A stretch of DNA of 32,322 nt, taken from contig JAITUM010000038.1 of NCBI GenBank assembly GCA_031286305.1, positions 1 to 32,322 of the forward strand, given 5' to 3'. This DNA comes from Candidatus Fibrimonadaceae bacterium (GTDB lineage: Bacteria; Fibrobacterota; Fibrobacteria; Fibrobacterales; Fibrobacteraceae). This document shows positions 7,699 to 16,911 of the stretch, piece by piece (positions within the stretch are counted from its first letter, which is position 1; each line of letters opens with the position of its first letter). A program made the translations under genes and the position numbers. The notes under the pieces are model-generated. The model did not search any database and had not been told where the DNA came from. It saw only the letters and a list, made by a program, of their open reading frames with translations.

Positions 7699-10278
7699 AT
7701 GTCTACACCCAAACGTTCCATTCCCGAAAGGTTCGCAAGCTGGTACATACCGCTAGTTCACAGAAACAAATTCAAAGCATTGGGTTTGTATCTAGGCATA
7801 GCGCTTGTTTGCGCATTTACAATACTCGTTTATCCGGGGTTAAAACTGGATGCGGATTTGTCCAAGCTCCTGCCCGAGACTACCCCAAGCGTTATAGCTC
7901 TAAACGAATCATTCGAGCGCTTTGGCAGCACAGACCGCTTTATGATAGCAATACAAAGCGAAAATGCAGAGCTTGTAGCCCAGCTTCAAGACTCAATAAA
8001 AGAATATATGCACAGAAACTGGAAAAAAGACTATGTCACCATCCAAATAGATAACGATAATAAGTTTTTCAAAGATAATGCCCTGCTTTATTTACCGGTT
8101 GAACACCTGGAGAATATCAGAGACAACCTTGAAGATGTTCAGCTTGAAATAGGGCGCAAAAACTTGCCCCTTGTTGTTGATTTGGTGCAAAGAACAGAGA
8201 AAAAAGAACGAGTATGGTTTGATGCAAATATACCCCAAGAGCTTGGGCTTCCAGATGAGGCTGCCGGAGCTTTTGATGCGTTCTTTAAAAAGGAGAAAAA
8301 AGAAGAAGAAGATGCTGAAGCTATTAGCATATGGGATTCAAAAGCACCTGTGCCGTCGCATTTAAAAACAAGGTTAATAGGCAGCCCAAGGCCAGATAGC
8401 ACCGGGAAAATTTTGTTCAATGGAGTTGTGCAGGCAAAACTTTCAAAACCCTCAACAAACTACGCTTTTGTTGAACATATACTCGCGCGCTCCGATACCC
8501 TTATCCGATATTTTAATGCAAAAAAATACGATTCGCCAATACGCTTTACCGTTGAAGGAACGTATGAAGGTTTAAAAGAAGTTGAAGATTTGCAAAATGA
8601 TTCCGCTACATCTTTTGCCATAGGTTTTGTTTTAATATTGCTTGTGACCATATGGTTTTTCAGAAGCATAAAAGGGCCTCTCCTCGTTATAGGCACCATA
8701 CTTTATGCCTGCATTCCAACGCTTTCATTTGTATCGGTTTTTTACGGAACCCTAAACCCATTTACCGTATTTGTAGCTACAATAATTTTAGGTATAGGCA
8801 CAGATTATGCAATACATATGTTGGGCACCACGCAAAAGCAGCTGCAAAAATTCCCCAATATTGATGAAGCTCTGATAGAAGCGCAAAAGGAAATGTTCAA
8901 ACCGTTTTTGCTTGCCAGCAGCACAACCATGCTCGCATTCTTAACGCTCTTGGCAGCGCATTTCAGAGGTTTTTACGAGTTTGGCGTTGTGGCGTCTTGC
9001 GGTGTTCTGTTCAGTATGCTCTCATCGCTTTTGGTTCTGCCTGTTGCAATATTCATTTCCGGCGGCATTCCAAAAGCTCCGGACAGAAGCCTTTTGCCGG
9101 CATCTTGGAGTGATGCAAAGGTTTTCCAGTTTTTTAAACGGCTTGCTACCATAGGTTTTATACTCGGCATAATTGCCCTGTTCTTTGTGCCTCATGTGGG
9201 TTTTGAACATAATCTTCAAAACTTGCGCAGAGAAGCTACGGAGAAAAAACAAAAAGAAGGCATATCTACGGGACTTGCTCAGGCAAGCAGCCGCAGAGCA
9301 TCCAGCCCGGCAGCAGTTATGGGCTCCACAACGGAGCAGTTGGATAAACTTTACGATACCTTGATGATTCGCCTGCACAAAGAAAAAGATACAACGCAGC
9401 TTCGCAGTTTCTTAACGCTCAGAACATTTGTGCCGCCAATTGAGGCACAAAAAGAGAGATTGGAAATTATAGAAGAGATAAGAGACTTGGTAGAAGCAAG
9501 AGTTTTTGACAGAGCTACCGGCGAAGATTCTTCCAACATAGCTGCCTTGAGAGATTTGGTTTTGGTGGAAAATCCTTTTACCGCCGAAGATATTCCCGAG
9601 TGGGCGCTGGACTTGCTGAGAGAAAAAGATGGAAGCTATGGGAAAATAGGCTTTATCTACGGGCGTTATCCGTCTTGGTATGCAAGAGCGGTTCATAAAT
9701 TCCAAGAAGATTATGGAAATTGGAATTTTGATGGAGAAAAACTCAGGGTATTTTCTTCGCAGTTCATTTTGTCTGATGTTATAGAATCGGTAAAATCAGA
9801 TAGCTTTAAACTCGCGTTTGTTATAACCCTCGTCATATTCTTGAGTTTGGTTCTTAGTCTTAGAAAACCATCTAAGTTTGCTACGGCCTTTTTCTCTTTT
9901 GCTATGGGATTGATACTCACAATGGGGCTTTTGGGTTTCTTAACCTATTTCTTTGAATTTGGAAAAATCAGCATTTACAATGTTATAGTAATACCTCTAG
10001 TTTTAGGGCTTGGCATTGACTGTGCAATTCACTTTGTGACATGCTGGACACATAGCGAAAAAATGACTTTGAGGGAACTCATCGATTCCACTGGAAGAAA
10101 TGTTTTAGCAAGTTCTTCTACAACAATCGCAGGTTTTGTGGGTATGTTATTCACAGCGCACAGAGGGTTGCGAGGCATTGGCGAACTTACTTGCATAGGG
10201 ATATTTATATTTATGATAGCAGGTATAATTTTCTCAACTTTCTTCTGCGCTGTTTGGCTCAAAAAGAAAAATGCCTAA
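7699..10278 (+). CDS. MMPL/RND superfamily exporter
   Basis: Two copies of the TM bundle (GIGTDYAIHMLGT / GLGIDCAIHFVTC) separated by large periplasmic loops. Confidence 0.9.
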   Translation: MSTPKRSIPERFASWYIPLVHRNKFKALGLYLGIALVCAFTILVYPGLKLDADLSKLLPETTPSVIALNESFERFGSTDRFMIAIQSENAELVAQLQDSIKEYMHRNWKKDYVTIQIDNDNKFFKDNALLYLPVEHLENIRDNLEDVQLEIGRKNLPLVVDLVQRTEKKERVWFDANIPQELGLPDEAAGAFDAFFKKEKKEEEDAEAISIWDSKAPVPSHLKTRLIGSPRPDSTGKILFNGVVQAKLSKPSTNYAFVEHILARSDTLIRYFNAKKYDSPIRFTVEGTYEGLKEVEDLQNDSATSFAIGFVLILLVTIWFFRSIKGPLLVIGTILYACIPTLSFVSVFYGTLNPFTVFVATIILGIGTDYAIHMLGTTQKQLQKFPNIDEALIEAQKEMFKPFLLASSTTMLAFLTLLAAHFRGFYEFGVVASCGVLFSMLSSLLVLPVAIFISGGIPKAPDRSLLPASWSDAKVFQFFKRLATIGFILGIIALFFVPHVGFEHNLQNLRREATEKKQKEGISTGLAQASSRRASSPAAVMGSTTEQLDKLYDTLMIRLHKEKDTTQLRSFLTLRTFVPPIEAQKERLEIIEEIRDLVEARVFDRATGEDSSNIAALRDLVLVENPFTAEDIPEWALDLLREKDGSYGKIGFIYGRYPSWYARAVHKFQEDYGNWNFDGEKLRVFSSQFILSDVIESVKSDSFKLAFVITLVIFLSLVLSLRKPSKFATAFFSFAMGLILTMGLLGFLTYFFEFGKISIYNVIVIPLVLGLGIDCAIHFVTCWTHSEKMTLRELIDSTGRNVLASSSTTIAGFVGMLFTAHRGLRGIGELTCIGIFIFMIAGIIFSTFFCAVWLKKKNA

Positions 10279-12424
10279 AGTCTTTTTCTACTTGCTTTTA
10301 GCAACTGTAGTTTCCGCTTTTGCTAATCCGTTTTTGGATTCTTTGGTAGCTTATGCCGATTCTCTGGCTTCGGGCGCAAGGCTTGGAGTTTCCGTTCGTT
10401 CTGTTAAAACAGATTCCATTGTTTATAGCCACAAAGGGAACGAATGGTTCACACCCGCTTCCACTCAGAAATTGCTGACAACTGCAGCGGCCATTGAAAC
10501 TATTCCTTTGAACTACGCTCCTAAAACCCTGCTTCATTTGGAGGGAGTTAGGAGAAACAATGTTTTTTCCGGTTATCTCAGAATAGAAGGCAGAGGTGAC
10601 CCGAATATATCGGCAAGATATTACCCAAACGCACTTTTTTTCCCCAGCAATTTAACGGATTCTCTTAGGGGCAGAGGTATAGATACTTTGCGCGGAATAT
10701 TAGATTTAGACACTTCTTTTTTCAGAGGGCCAAGAAAACCGCCTCAATGGCGAGCAAGATTTTTTGACGCCTGGTATGGAGCGGAAATTTCATCAATTTC
10801 TTTTAACGATAATTGTGTGCTGATTGAAATAAGACCCGGAGCAAAAGATGGAGATTCTGTGCAAATAACTCTTATCCCTGATGTTGGTTATGTTAAAATT
10901 AATAACGAAATGACAACCGGAGGAAGAGGAGCCAGACATAAGCACATTATGGATCCTGTAAAACCGGAAATAACATTTACCGGAACCATTGGAGCAAAAA
11001 CTTCACTGACCACAATGGTTTTGCCTGTTCGCAACCCGCCGGCTTATTTTAAAGCGGCTTTTTTAAAAAGCTTGGAACAATCCGGCATTGTTTATATAGA
11101 AGATAAAAACGTGCTAAGAGGCAAGGCTTTGGATAGCGTTGTTTTAGCGGGCCCTCCTTTGAAAAGTTTGTTAGATGAAATAAATCAAAGAAGCCAAAAT
11201 ATGCATGCAGAAGCATTGCTGCGCATTTTGGGACAATATGAAAAGCAAGACGGAAGCGTAGAAAGCGGTATTTTAGCCCAAAAATTATTTTTGAAAAATG
11301 CAGGGCTTCCTGTGGATGATTTTAAGATTGCCGATGGTAGCGGGCTTTCGGCGCAAAACTCATTGAAGCCAAATTCATTGACTAGAGTTTTAACCTATAT
11401 GAAAAAGCAAAAAGAAGGCGATATATATGTTGCTTCACTTGCTATACCCGGAGTTTCCGGCGGAGGCAAGCGAGTGGATGTTGAATTAAAAGATGATATA
11501 AGGTTCAAAACCGGATTTATAGAAGGTGTTCATGGTCTTGCAGGTTATATAGCCGCAGACGGTGACACTCTTGCTTTTGCCGTTTATTTAAACAATGCGC
11601 AAAGAGTGAAAGAAGCTACGGCACGTGATCTTTTAGATACCCTGGTGGGGCGCATAGCGAAACGGCACAACAGCGAAGTAGAACACTTGGAAATAGGGAA
11701 AAAATTATGGCAAGACGGTTATGCTATAAAAAACATACATGAACGAATAAATTACTTTGCCAACAGACTAAGAAACAAGCCTTATTTTTTAGGCCCGACG
11801 GGTGAGGGAATGTCGGTTTTTCCAAGCTATAAACCAAGAGTAAATTTTAACGAAATGGATTGCGTTACATATATAGAGCATGTTTTGGCTCTTGCTTATG
11901 CAAAAAACTATGATGATTTTTTCAACATACTGCAAAATATTCGCTATAAAAACGGAGTTATTGAATATAATATGCGAAATCATTTTTTGGTGGCAGATTG
12001 GATTAAGAACAATGGGTTTACAATAGGCAGTGAGCAGTGGGCAATGCCCGGAGCGGTTACAAACTCCGATTTGGATATTTTTGAAAAGGAAATAGATAAA
12101 AAGAAATTTTTTAAGGATTCTAAAATAGAGAATCCTAAAATCAGCATTGAATTTTTGCATAAAGATAAAGCCATTATTTATGCAGATACAGTTAAATTTG
12201 TGCGAGATACTGTTTTTGGAGTTATAATTTTGAGTGACTTGCCGGGATTGGATGCTGCGCACACAGGTTTTGCAGTTAATCGTAAAAACGGCGGTTTGAT
12301 GTTTCGCCACGCTTCGCAATTAAAAGGAAGAGTTATTGAAGAGCCTCTTTCTGATTTTTTAAAGACTACAAGAATTAAAACTCCGGGTATTGCTTTTTTT
12401 AGATTTAAGGAAGAGGACTTATAG
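10271..12424 (+). CDS. D-alanyl-D-alanine carboxypeptidase/endopeptidase (S13, PBP4-type) fused to C-terminal DUF1460 amidase-like domain
   Basis: S13 motifs STQK, SQN (RSQNMHAEALL) and KTG (FKTGFIEGVHGLAGYI); DUF1460-like 'FNEMDCVTYIEHVLALAYAKNYDDFFNILQNIRYKNGVIEYNMRNHFLVADWI'. Confidence 0.85.
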   Translation: MPKVFFYLLLATVVSAFANPFLDSLVAYADSLASGARLGVSVRSVKTDSIVYSHKGNEWFTPASTQKLLTTAAAIETIPLNYAPKTLLHLEGVRRNNVFSGYLRIEGRGDPNISARYYPNALFFPSNLTDSLRGRGIDTLRGILDLDTSFFRGPRKPPQWRARFFDAWYGAEISSISFNDNCVLIEIRPGAKDGDSVQITLIPDVGYVKINNEMTTGGRGARHKHIMDPVKPEITFTGTIGAKTSLTTMVLPVRNPPAYFKAAFLKSLEQSGIVYIEDKNVLRGKALDSVVLAGPPLKSLLDEINQRSQNMHAEALLRILGQYEKQDGSVESGILAQKLFLKNAGLPVDDFKIADGSGLSAQNSLKPNSLTRVLTYMKKQKEGDIYVASLAIPGVSGGGKRVDVELKDDIRFKTGFIEGVHGLAGYIAADGDTLAFAVYLNNAQRVKEATARDLLDTLVGRIAKRHNSEVEHLEIGKKLWQDGYAIKNIHERINYFANRLRNKPYFLGPTGEGMSVFPSYKPRVNFNEMDCVTYIEHVLALAYAKNYDDFFNILQNIRYKNGVIEYNMRNHFLVADWIKNNGFTIGSEQWAMPGAVTNSDLDIFEKEIDKKKFFKDSKIENPKISIEFLHKDKAIIYADTVKFVRDTVFGVIILSDLPGLDAAHTGFAVNRKNGGLMFRHASQLKGRVIEEPLSDFLKTTRIKTPGIAFFRFKEEDL

Positions 12425-15243
12425 TGGACTCTTCTGTTAAGAATTTGAGAATAGAAATAGCAAAAATTTTTGCAGAAAACGGGCAGCTTTCTGCAAGTGA
12501 CTATGCCGCATTGCAAATTTTGGCCGCTTATGACGGAATTCCTTATGAAGACCTTGAAGAAATAACCGGTTCGGTGGAAGCAGATTTTTTGAGAATGCGC
12601 AGCATTCTGCTTTCACATTTGCTGTCCGGAAAACCGGCTATGCAGCTCATACAAAAAACTGCACAATCTCTTTCAATAAACGATAGTCTGTTAAAAGATA
12701 TGTTCGCAAAAACAGAGAGGCAAATAAAAATTTCAGCACAAAATTTAGCAAGAGGCAAAGCAGATAATTTTATTCCAATTGAATACAGAAATTTTGCTAC
12801 CGCAAAATTTCATTTCTCAAAAGAGGAGTTGGAACTTTCCGATGAACAGTTATATTCAGCTGTTCAAACCGGAGACTGCGAAAAGATAAAAGACCTAATA
12901 TCAAACGGTGCAGATATTTTCATTTTAACAGACTCATGGAAAAGAAAAACGCTTTTGCATAAAGCTGTTGAAAGCAAATTTGCAAATATAGCAGAGATTT
13001 TGATTGAAAATGGAATTTCCGTAAATGCTTGTGATAGCAATGGAGATACTCCATTGCATTACTGCGCCAAAAATGATAGCATTGAATGTGCTGATGTTTT
13101 AATAAAGCACGGTGCAGATCTTAAAATGTCGAATGCTGCTTTGAAAACTCCTCTTCACATTGCCGCAGAAATCGGAAATTCTGAATTTGTAAAATTAGCT
13201 TTGTCTCAAGATATAGTTGTAGATGCTTTGGACTACAAGGAGCAAACTCCGCTTTCGCTTGCCGCTGAGCATGGCAATCTGGAAATTTTGCAAGAACTGC
13301 TAGCAGCCAAAGCTTATGTAAATTTTCGTTCCAAGCAAACAGGGTGGTCGCCGCTTCACCATGGAGCAAAAGCAGGTAATGCAAAAATTATAGATACCCT
13401 CTTGCAAAATCATGCCGAACTCAATTCTTTGGATAATAATGGGAACACGCCACTTTCCATTGCTGTTATGAACGGTCATGAAAAAGCCGTAAAATATTTT
13501 TTTTCAAAAAAAGCAGATTCACGTTGCAGTGGAAAAAAAGGAACATCGCTTTTGCATATTGCTGCTATAAATAACCATGTTGGAATTATTAATATTCTGC
13601 TTTCAGAAGGTTTTGATTTGGAAACAAAAGATGATAACGGCAACACCGCCCTTCATGTGGCTGTGTCAAATTCATCTGAGGATGCTTTAAAAGTACTTTT
13701 GGAAAAAGGTGCCGGTTTTGCAAAAAATGTTTGGGGCATAACTCCCTTGCATAACGCGGCAAAAAATAAAAGTTTGAGAATTGCTGCTTATTTATTAAAA
13801 CGCGGAGCGGAATTGAATCGTGCAGACATAGGCGGAAAAAGCCCTTTGCACATGGCTGTGCAGAACGGCTCCGTAGAAATGATTTCTTTTTTGCTAAAAT
13901 GCGGCGCCGATGTAAATGCCATAGACAACGAAGGAAACACACCGCTTCACTACGCTGTAAAAGAAAAATCAAGTGAAGTAGCAAAAATCTTGCTTAAACA
14001 CGGCGCAAATATAAACACAAAAAACGAAGATAAACTAAGCCCTATTCTCTTTGCCGCGCAAAGTGGTTCCTTTGAATGCGTGTTTTTTTTGTTCTCCAGC
14101 GGCGTAGAAGAGACCAAAGACCGCAAGGGTAGAACTTTATTGCACATAGCAAGCGCGAAAAATCATGTTAAAATTGTAGAATTTTTGCTTGAAAATAAAA
14201 GTGAAACCGAAGTTTTTGACAACAACGGATATTCTCCATTATTTATTGCCGTTATTTACGGAAGTACGGATTCATTTTTTGCACTTTGCAAAGCCGGCGC
14301 AAAAATAGACACCATTAGCTCTGATGGCGAAACTATTTTGCACATAGCGGCCAAATATAACAGGCTGAGCATTGCCGAATATTGCATTTCTTGCGGTTTA
14401 AACATTGATGCTACCACCTCAAATGAAAAAACGCCAATGTTCTATGCTGCTGAGCATTCTAATTTTGAAATGTTGAATTTTCTACTCAAGCGAGGCGCTT
14501 CTTTAGCCATACCGGATACAGAGGGAAATTCCATATTGCATGCAACCGCCATAAGCAATAATTATAATGCTGTGGAATTTTTGCTGCGACATAATTTAAA
14601 AATAGATGAGAAAAATAAATTTGAGCGCACTCCCCTTATGTTCGCTGCGTTATTCGGCAATATTGAAACTGCACGAGTTCTAATTGAAAATGGGGCAAAC
14701 TTGGATGCGCGCGATAAGCGTTCGGAAAATAAAGATGTTAGCATTGGAGAAAAGAATGGCGGCGGCTGGGCACCGCTTCACTATGCTGCTGCGTGGAATC
14801 GTACGGAGATAATAAAACTTTTGCATTCAAAGGACGTGGACATAAATTCAAAAGATTACGATGACTGGACCCCTCTTTATATAGCGGTATGGAAAGGGCA
14901 TTTGAAAGCAGTGGAATTGTTGCTGAGCCTTGGTGCCAAAATAGAAGCTGCAAGTAAAGGCGGCTGGAATGTTTTGCATTGTGCAGCGGCATGGAACAAA
15001 GCAGAAATAGCAGCATTTTTAATAAACAAAGGTGCAAACATAAACGCTTTGGACGATGACGGCTGGACTCCTCTTTATGTAGCGGTGAGCAATGGTTCTG
15101 TTGAAGCCGCAAAAATACTAGTTTCCAAGCGTGCTGATATTTACATAAAAGACAAAAAAGGAAAAACCCCGCTCGATTTAGCCATCAAGATGGGACACAA
15201 GGAGCTTGAAAATATCATCTTGCGCAATGGTGGCGTTAAGTAA
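12424..15243 (+). CDS. Large ankyrin-repeat protein (more than 20 repeats)
   Basis: GTG start overlapping upstream TAG; many G-TPLH-AA---------LL--GA repeats over residues ~150-939. Confidence 0.92.
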   Translation: MDSSVKNLRIEIAKIFAENGQLSASDYAALQILAAYDGIPYEDLEEITGSVEADFLRMRSILLSHLLSGKPAMQLIQKTAQSLSINDSLLKDMFAKTERQIKISAQNLARGKADNFIPIEYRNFATAKFHFSKEELELSDEQLYSAVQTGDCEKIKDLISNGADIFILTDSWKRKTLLHKAVESKFANIAEILIENGISVNACDSNGDTPLHYCAKNDSIECADVLIKHGADLKMSNAALKTPLHIAAEIGNSEFVKLALSQDIVVDALDYKEQTPLSLAAEHGNLEILQELLAAKAYVNFRSKQTGWSPLHHGAKAGNAKIIDTLLQNHAELNSLDNNGNTPLSIAVMNGHEKAVKYFFSKKADSRCSGKKGTSLLHIAAINNHVGIINILLSEGFDLETKDDNGNTALHVAVSNSSEDALKVLLEKGAGFAKNVWGITPLHNAAKNKSLRIAAYLLKRGAELNRADIGGKSPLHMAVQNGSVEMISFLLKCGADVNAIDNEGNTPLHYAVKEKSSEVAKILLKHGANINTKNEDKLSPILFAAQSGSFECVFFLFSSGVEETKDRKGRTLLHIASAKNHVKIVEFLLENKSETEVFDNNGYSPLFIAVIYGSTDSFFALCKAGAKIDTISSDGETILHIAAKYNRLSIAEYCISCGLNIDATTSNEKTPMFYAAEHSNFEMLNFLLKRGASLAIPDTEGNSILHATAISNNYNAVEFLLRHNLKIDEKNKFERTPLMFAALFGNIETARVLIENGANLDARDKRSENKDVSIGEKNGGGWAPLHYAAAWNRTEIIKLLHSKDVDINSKDYDDWTPLYIAVWKGHLKAVELLLSLGAKIEAASKGGWNVLHCAAAWNKAEIAAFLINKGANINALDDDGWTPLYVAVSNGSVEAAKILVSKRADIYIKDKKGKTPLDLAIKMGHKELENIILRNGGVK
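15177..15243. repeat. 67-bp direct repeat, copy 1 (3' end of ankyrin gene)
   Basis: TTTAGCCATCAAGATGGGACACAAGGAGCTTGAAAATATCATCTTGCGCAATGGTGGCGTTAAGTAA, identical to 15959-16025. Confidence 0.98.
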
Positions 15244-15247
15244 GAGC

Positions 15248-15428
15248 AGATTACTATAGTAATCAATGATTAATTCGTTGTTTGGGATTGGGGATTAGGG
15301 ATTGGGGATTGGATTTTGCAAAAACCACTGTTTTTAAGCAGATTTGATCGTTTTTTCTGAGCCAATCTAATCCCCAATCCCCAATCCCTAATCCCGAGCG
15401 AGTAAATCATTGTTTACTATATTATCTT
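15248..15428. mobile_element. MITE-like palindromic element A, upstream of hicA
   Basis: Terminal inverted repeats 15254-15273 (-) and 15403-15422 (+); internal GGGATT(G/A) inverted repeats 15284-15315 / 15364-15395. Confidence 0.6.
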
Positions 15429-15431
15429 TGT

Positions 15432-15626
15432 ATGGGTATGGTCCTAACTAGCAAAGAACTTGCTGCTTTAATAAAGCAAGATGGTTGGTTCTTTGTTCGT
15501 CAAACAGGTAGCCATTCGCATTACAAGCATCCGGTAAAGCAAGGTCTTGTGACAATACCCACACATAGCAGAGATCTCAAAAAAGGGACTGCGAACAGCA
15601 TTCTTAAACAGGCAGGTTTGAAATGA
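15432..15626 (+). CDS. hicA: HicA-family mRNA interferase toxin (start 15432 or 15438)
   Basis: 'LTSKELAALIKQDGWFFVRQTGSHSHYKHPVKQGLVTIPTHSRDLKKGTANSILKQAGL' with the GSH-HP motif. Confidence 0.92.
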   Translation: MGMVLTSKELAALIKQDGWFFVRQTGSHSHYKHPVKQGLVTIPTHSRDLKKGTANSILKQAGLK

Positions 15627-15952
15627 CAACGTACATAGCATTGTTTGAATATGAAGCCGGAAAACAAGGTTTTAGCGTTGTTTTTCCAGACTTTCCGGGA
15701 TTGATAACCGCAGGCGATACTTATCAAGAAACCTTGCAAATGGCTCACGAAGCTCTTGCCGGGCACATTGAAGTTTTGCAAGATTATGGTGAAATACCTA
15801 AACCTAGAACAATAGAGCTTATACAGGAAACTTGGGAAGAGTGGGATGAATGGAAAAATAATTACTCATTTCTTGTGGTTCCTATAATTGATACGGTAAC
15901 TTCCAATCATTCAGAATTTGTAAGCACATTAGAACATTCTTTTGAAAGGTAA
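15623..15952 (+). CDS. hicB: HicB-family antitoxin
   Basis: 'YIALFEYEAGKQGFSVVFPDFPGLITAGDTYQETLQMAHEALAGHIE'; overlaps hicA by 4 nt. Confidence 0.92.
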   Translation: MTTYIALFEYEAGKQGFSVVFPDFPGLITAGDTYQETLQMAHEALAGHIEVLQDYGEIPKPRTIELIQETWEEWDEWKNNYSFLVVPIIDTVTSNHSEFVSTLEHSFER

Positions 15953-15958
15953 ATATAT

Positions 15959-16025
15959 TTTAGCCATCAAGATGGGACACAAGGAGCTTGAAAATATCAT
16001 CTTGCGCAATGGTGGCGTTAAGTAA
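15959..16025. repeat. 67-bp direct repeat, copy 2 (antisense: 3' end of tmk)
   Basis: Exact copy of 15177-15243, offset 782 bp. Confidence 0.98.
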
Positions 16026-16580
16026 AATGCAATTTTTTGGATTTTCTTTTGCTATTGTTCTGTAACCCTCGGCGACTCGCTCAAAGAACTCATTTTTTTC
16101 CAGTTCAATGCGGTCTTGCCCGCTCCTAGCCCCATCACGCGCTTGCCTTTCACGGCTGAGCGAAACCGGTAAATCTAAAATGAATGTTTTGTTTGGAAAG
16201 CAGTCCCCACAAGTTATGTTGAGCAAATTTTTTATCATGTCGATATTTAACCCTCTGCCATAACCTTGATATGCAAGCGTGCTATAAGCAAAGCGATCTG
16301 CGAGCACAACAACACCCTTTTCCAAAGCAGGTTTTATTACCTCGTGGAGCAACTGCGCACGAGCGGCATTGTATAAAAGCAGCTCAGTGATATTATTCAT
16401 CTTATTTTTATGCGCAGGGTTCAGCAAAATTTCTCGCACATTTTCAGAAATCTCCGTTCCACCCGGTTCTCTTATTTTTAAAACCTCAAAGCCTTTGTTT
16501 TTAAACAAATTCTCAAGCGCTATAATCTGCGTACTTTTTCCAGAACCATCTATGCCCTCAAGGCAAATGAAATTCCCCAT
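15960..16580 (-). CDS. tmk: Thymidylate (dTMP) kinase
   Basis: P-loop 'FICLEGIDGSGKSTQ', 'REPGGTEISENVREILL', 'DRFAYSTLAYQGYGRG'. Confidence 0.97.
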   Translation of the reverse strand: MGNFICLEGIDGSGKSTQIIALENLFKNKGFEVLKIREPGGTEISENVREILLNPAHKNKMNNITELLLYNAARAQLLHEVIKPALEKGVVVLADRFAYSTLAYQGYGRGLNIDMIKNLLNITCGDCFPNKTFILDLPVSLSRERQARDGARSGQDRIELEKNEFFERVAEGYRTIAKENPKNCILLNATIAQDDIFKLLVSHLDG

Positions 16581-16581
16581 G

Positions 16582-16911
16582 TTACTCCACAGGGAGTGTG
16601 AAGTCTTCGCTTAAAATTGCGCCTTGACCGGTCAGAGCCTCTTTTTGCAAAGCCGAACCGGGAGCAATATTAGCCTGTTTGGTAGCCATAACCCCAAGGG
16701 TTAAAACAACCGCAAACAAAGCGAGTGCCACATAGCGGGTTAGCTTCTGAATAAAGGTTGCCGCCCCAGCCGTTGAAAACGCAGACTGCGCCGTCATTCC
16801 GCCAAGCCCGGCCAAACCACCCATTTTATCGTTCTGCACAAGAACAAGCAGTACAAGCAGTATACATAAAACCACATGCACAACAATTAAAGTCCAAAAA
16901 ATAGCACCCAT
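16582..16911 (-). CDS. secG: Preprotein translocase subunit SecG
   Basis: Two TM helices with 'VLVQNDKMGGLAGLGGMTAQSAFSTAGAATFIQKLTR'. Confidence 0.93.
   Translation of the reverse strand: MGAIFWTLIVVHVVLCILLVLLVLVQNDKMGGLAGLGGMTAQSAFSTAGAATFIQKLTRYVALALFAVVLTLGVMATKQANIAPGSALQKEALTGQGAILSEDFTLPVE

Noticed and set aside
11789-12319. 176-aa minus-strand ORF antisense to the PBP4-DUF1460 gene
   Set aside because: Lies entirely inside a well-supported coding gene; composition looks like a frame shadow, with no recognisable domain or upstream RBS.
13121-15112. Several minus-strand ORFs antisense to the ankyrin gene
   Set aside because: Repeat-derived shadows (Leu/His/Arg-rich) with no domain support.
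15959-16025. Second copy of the ankyrin tail as an ankyrin pseudogene fragment
   Set aside because: The same bases are the intact 3' end of tmk, so it is better explained as a duplicated overlap than as debris.
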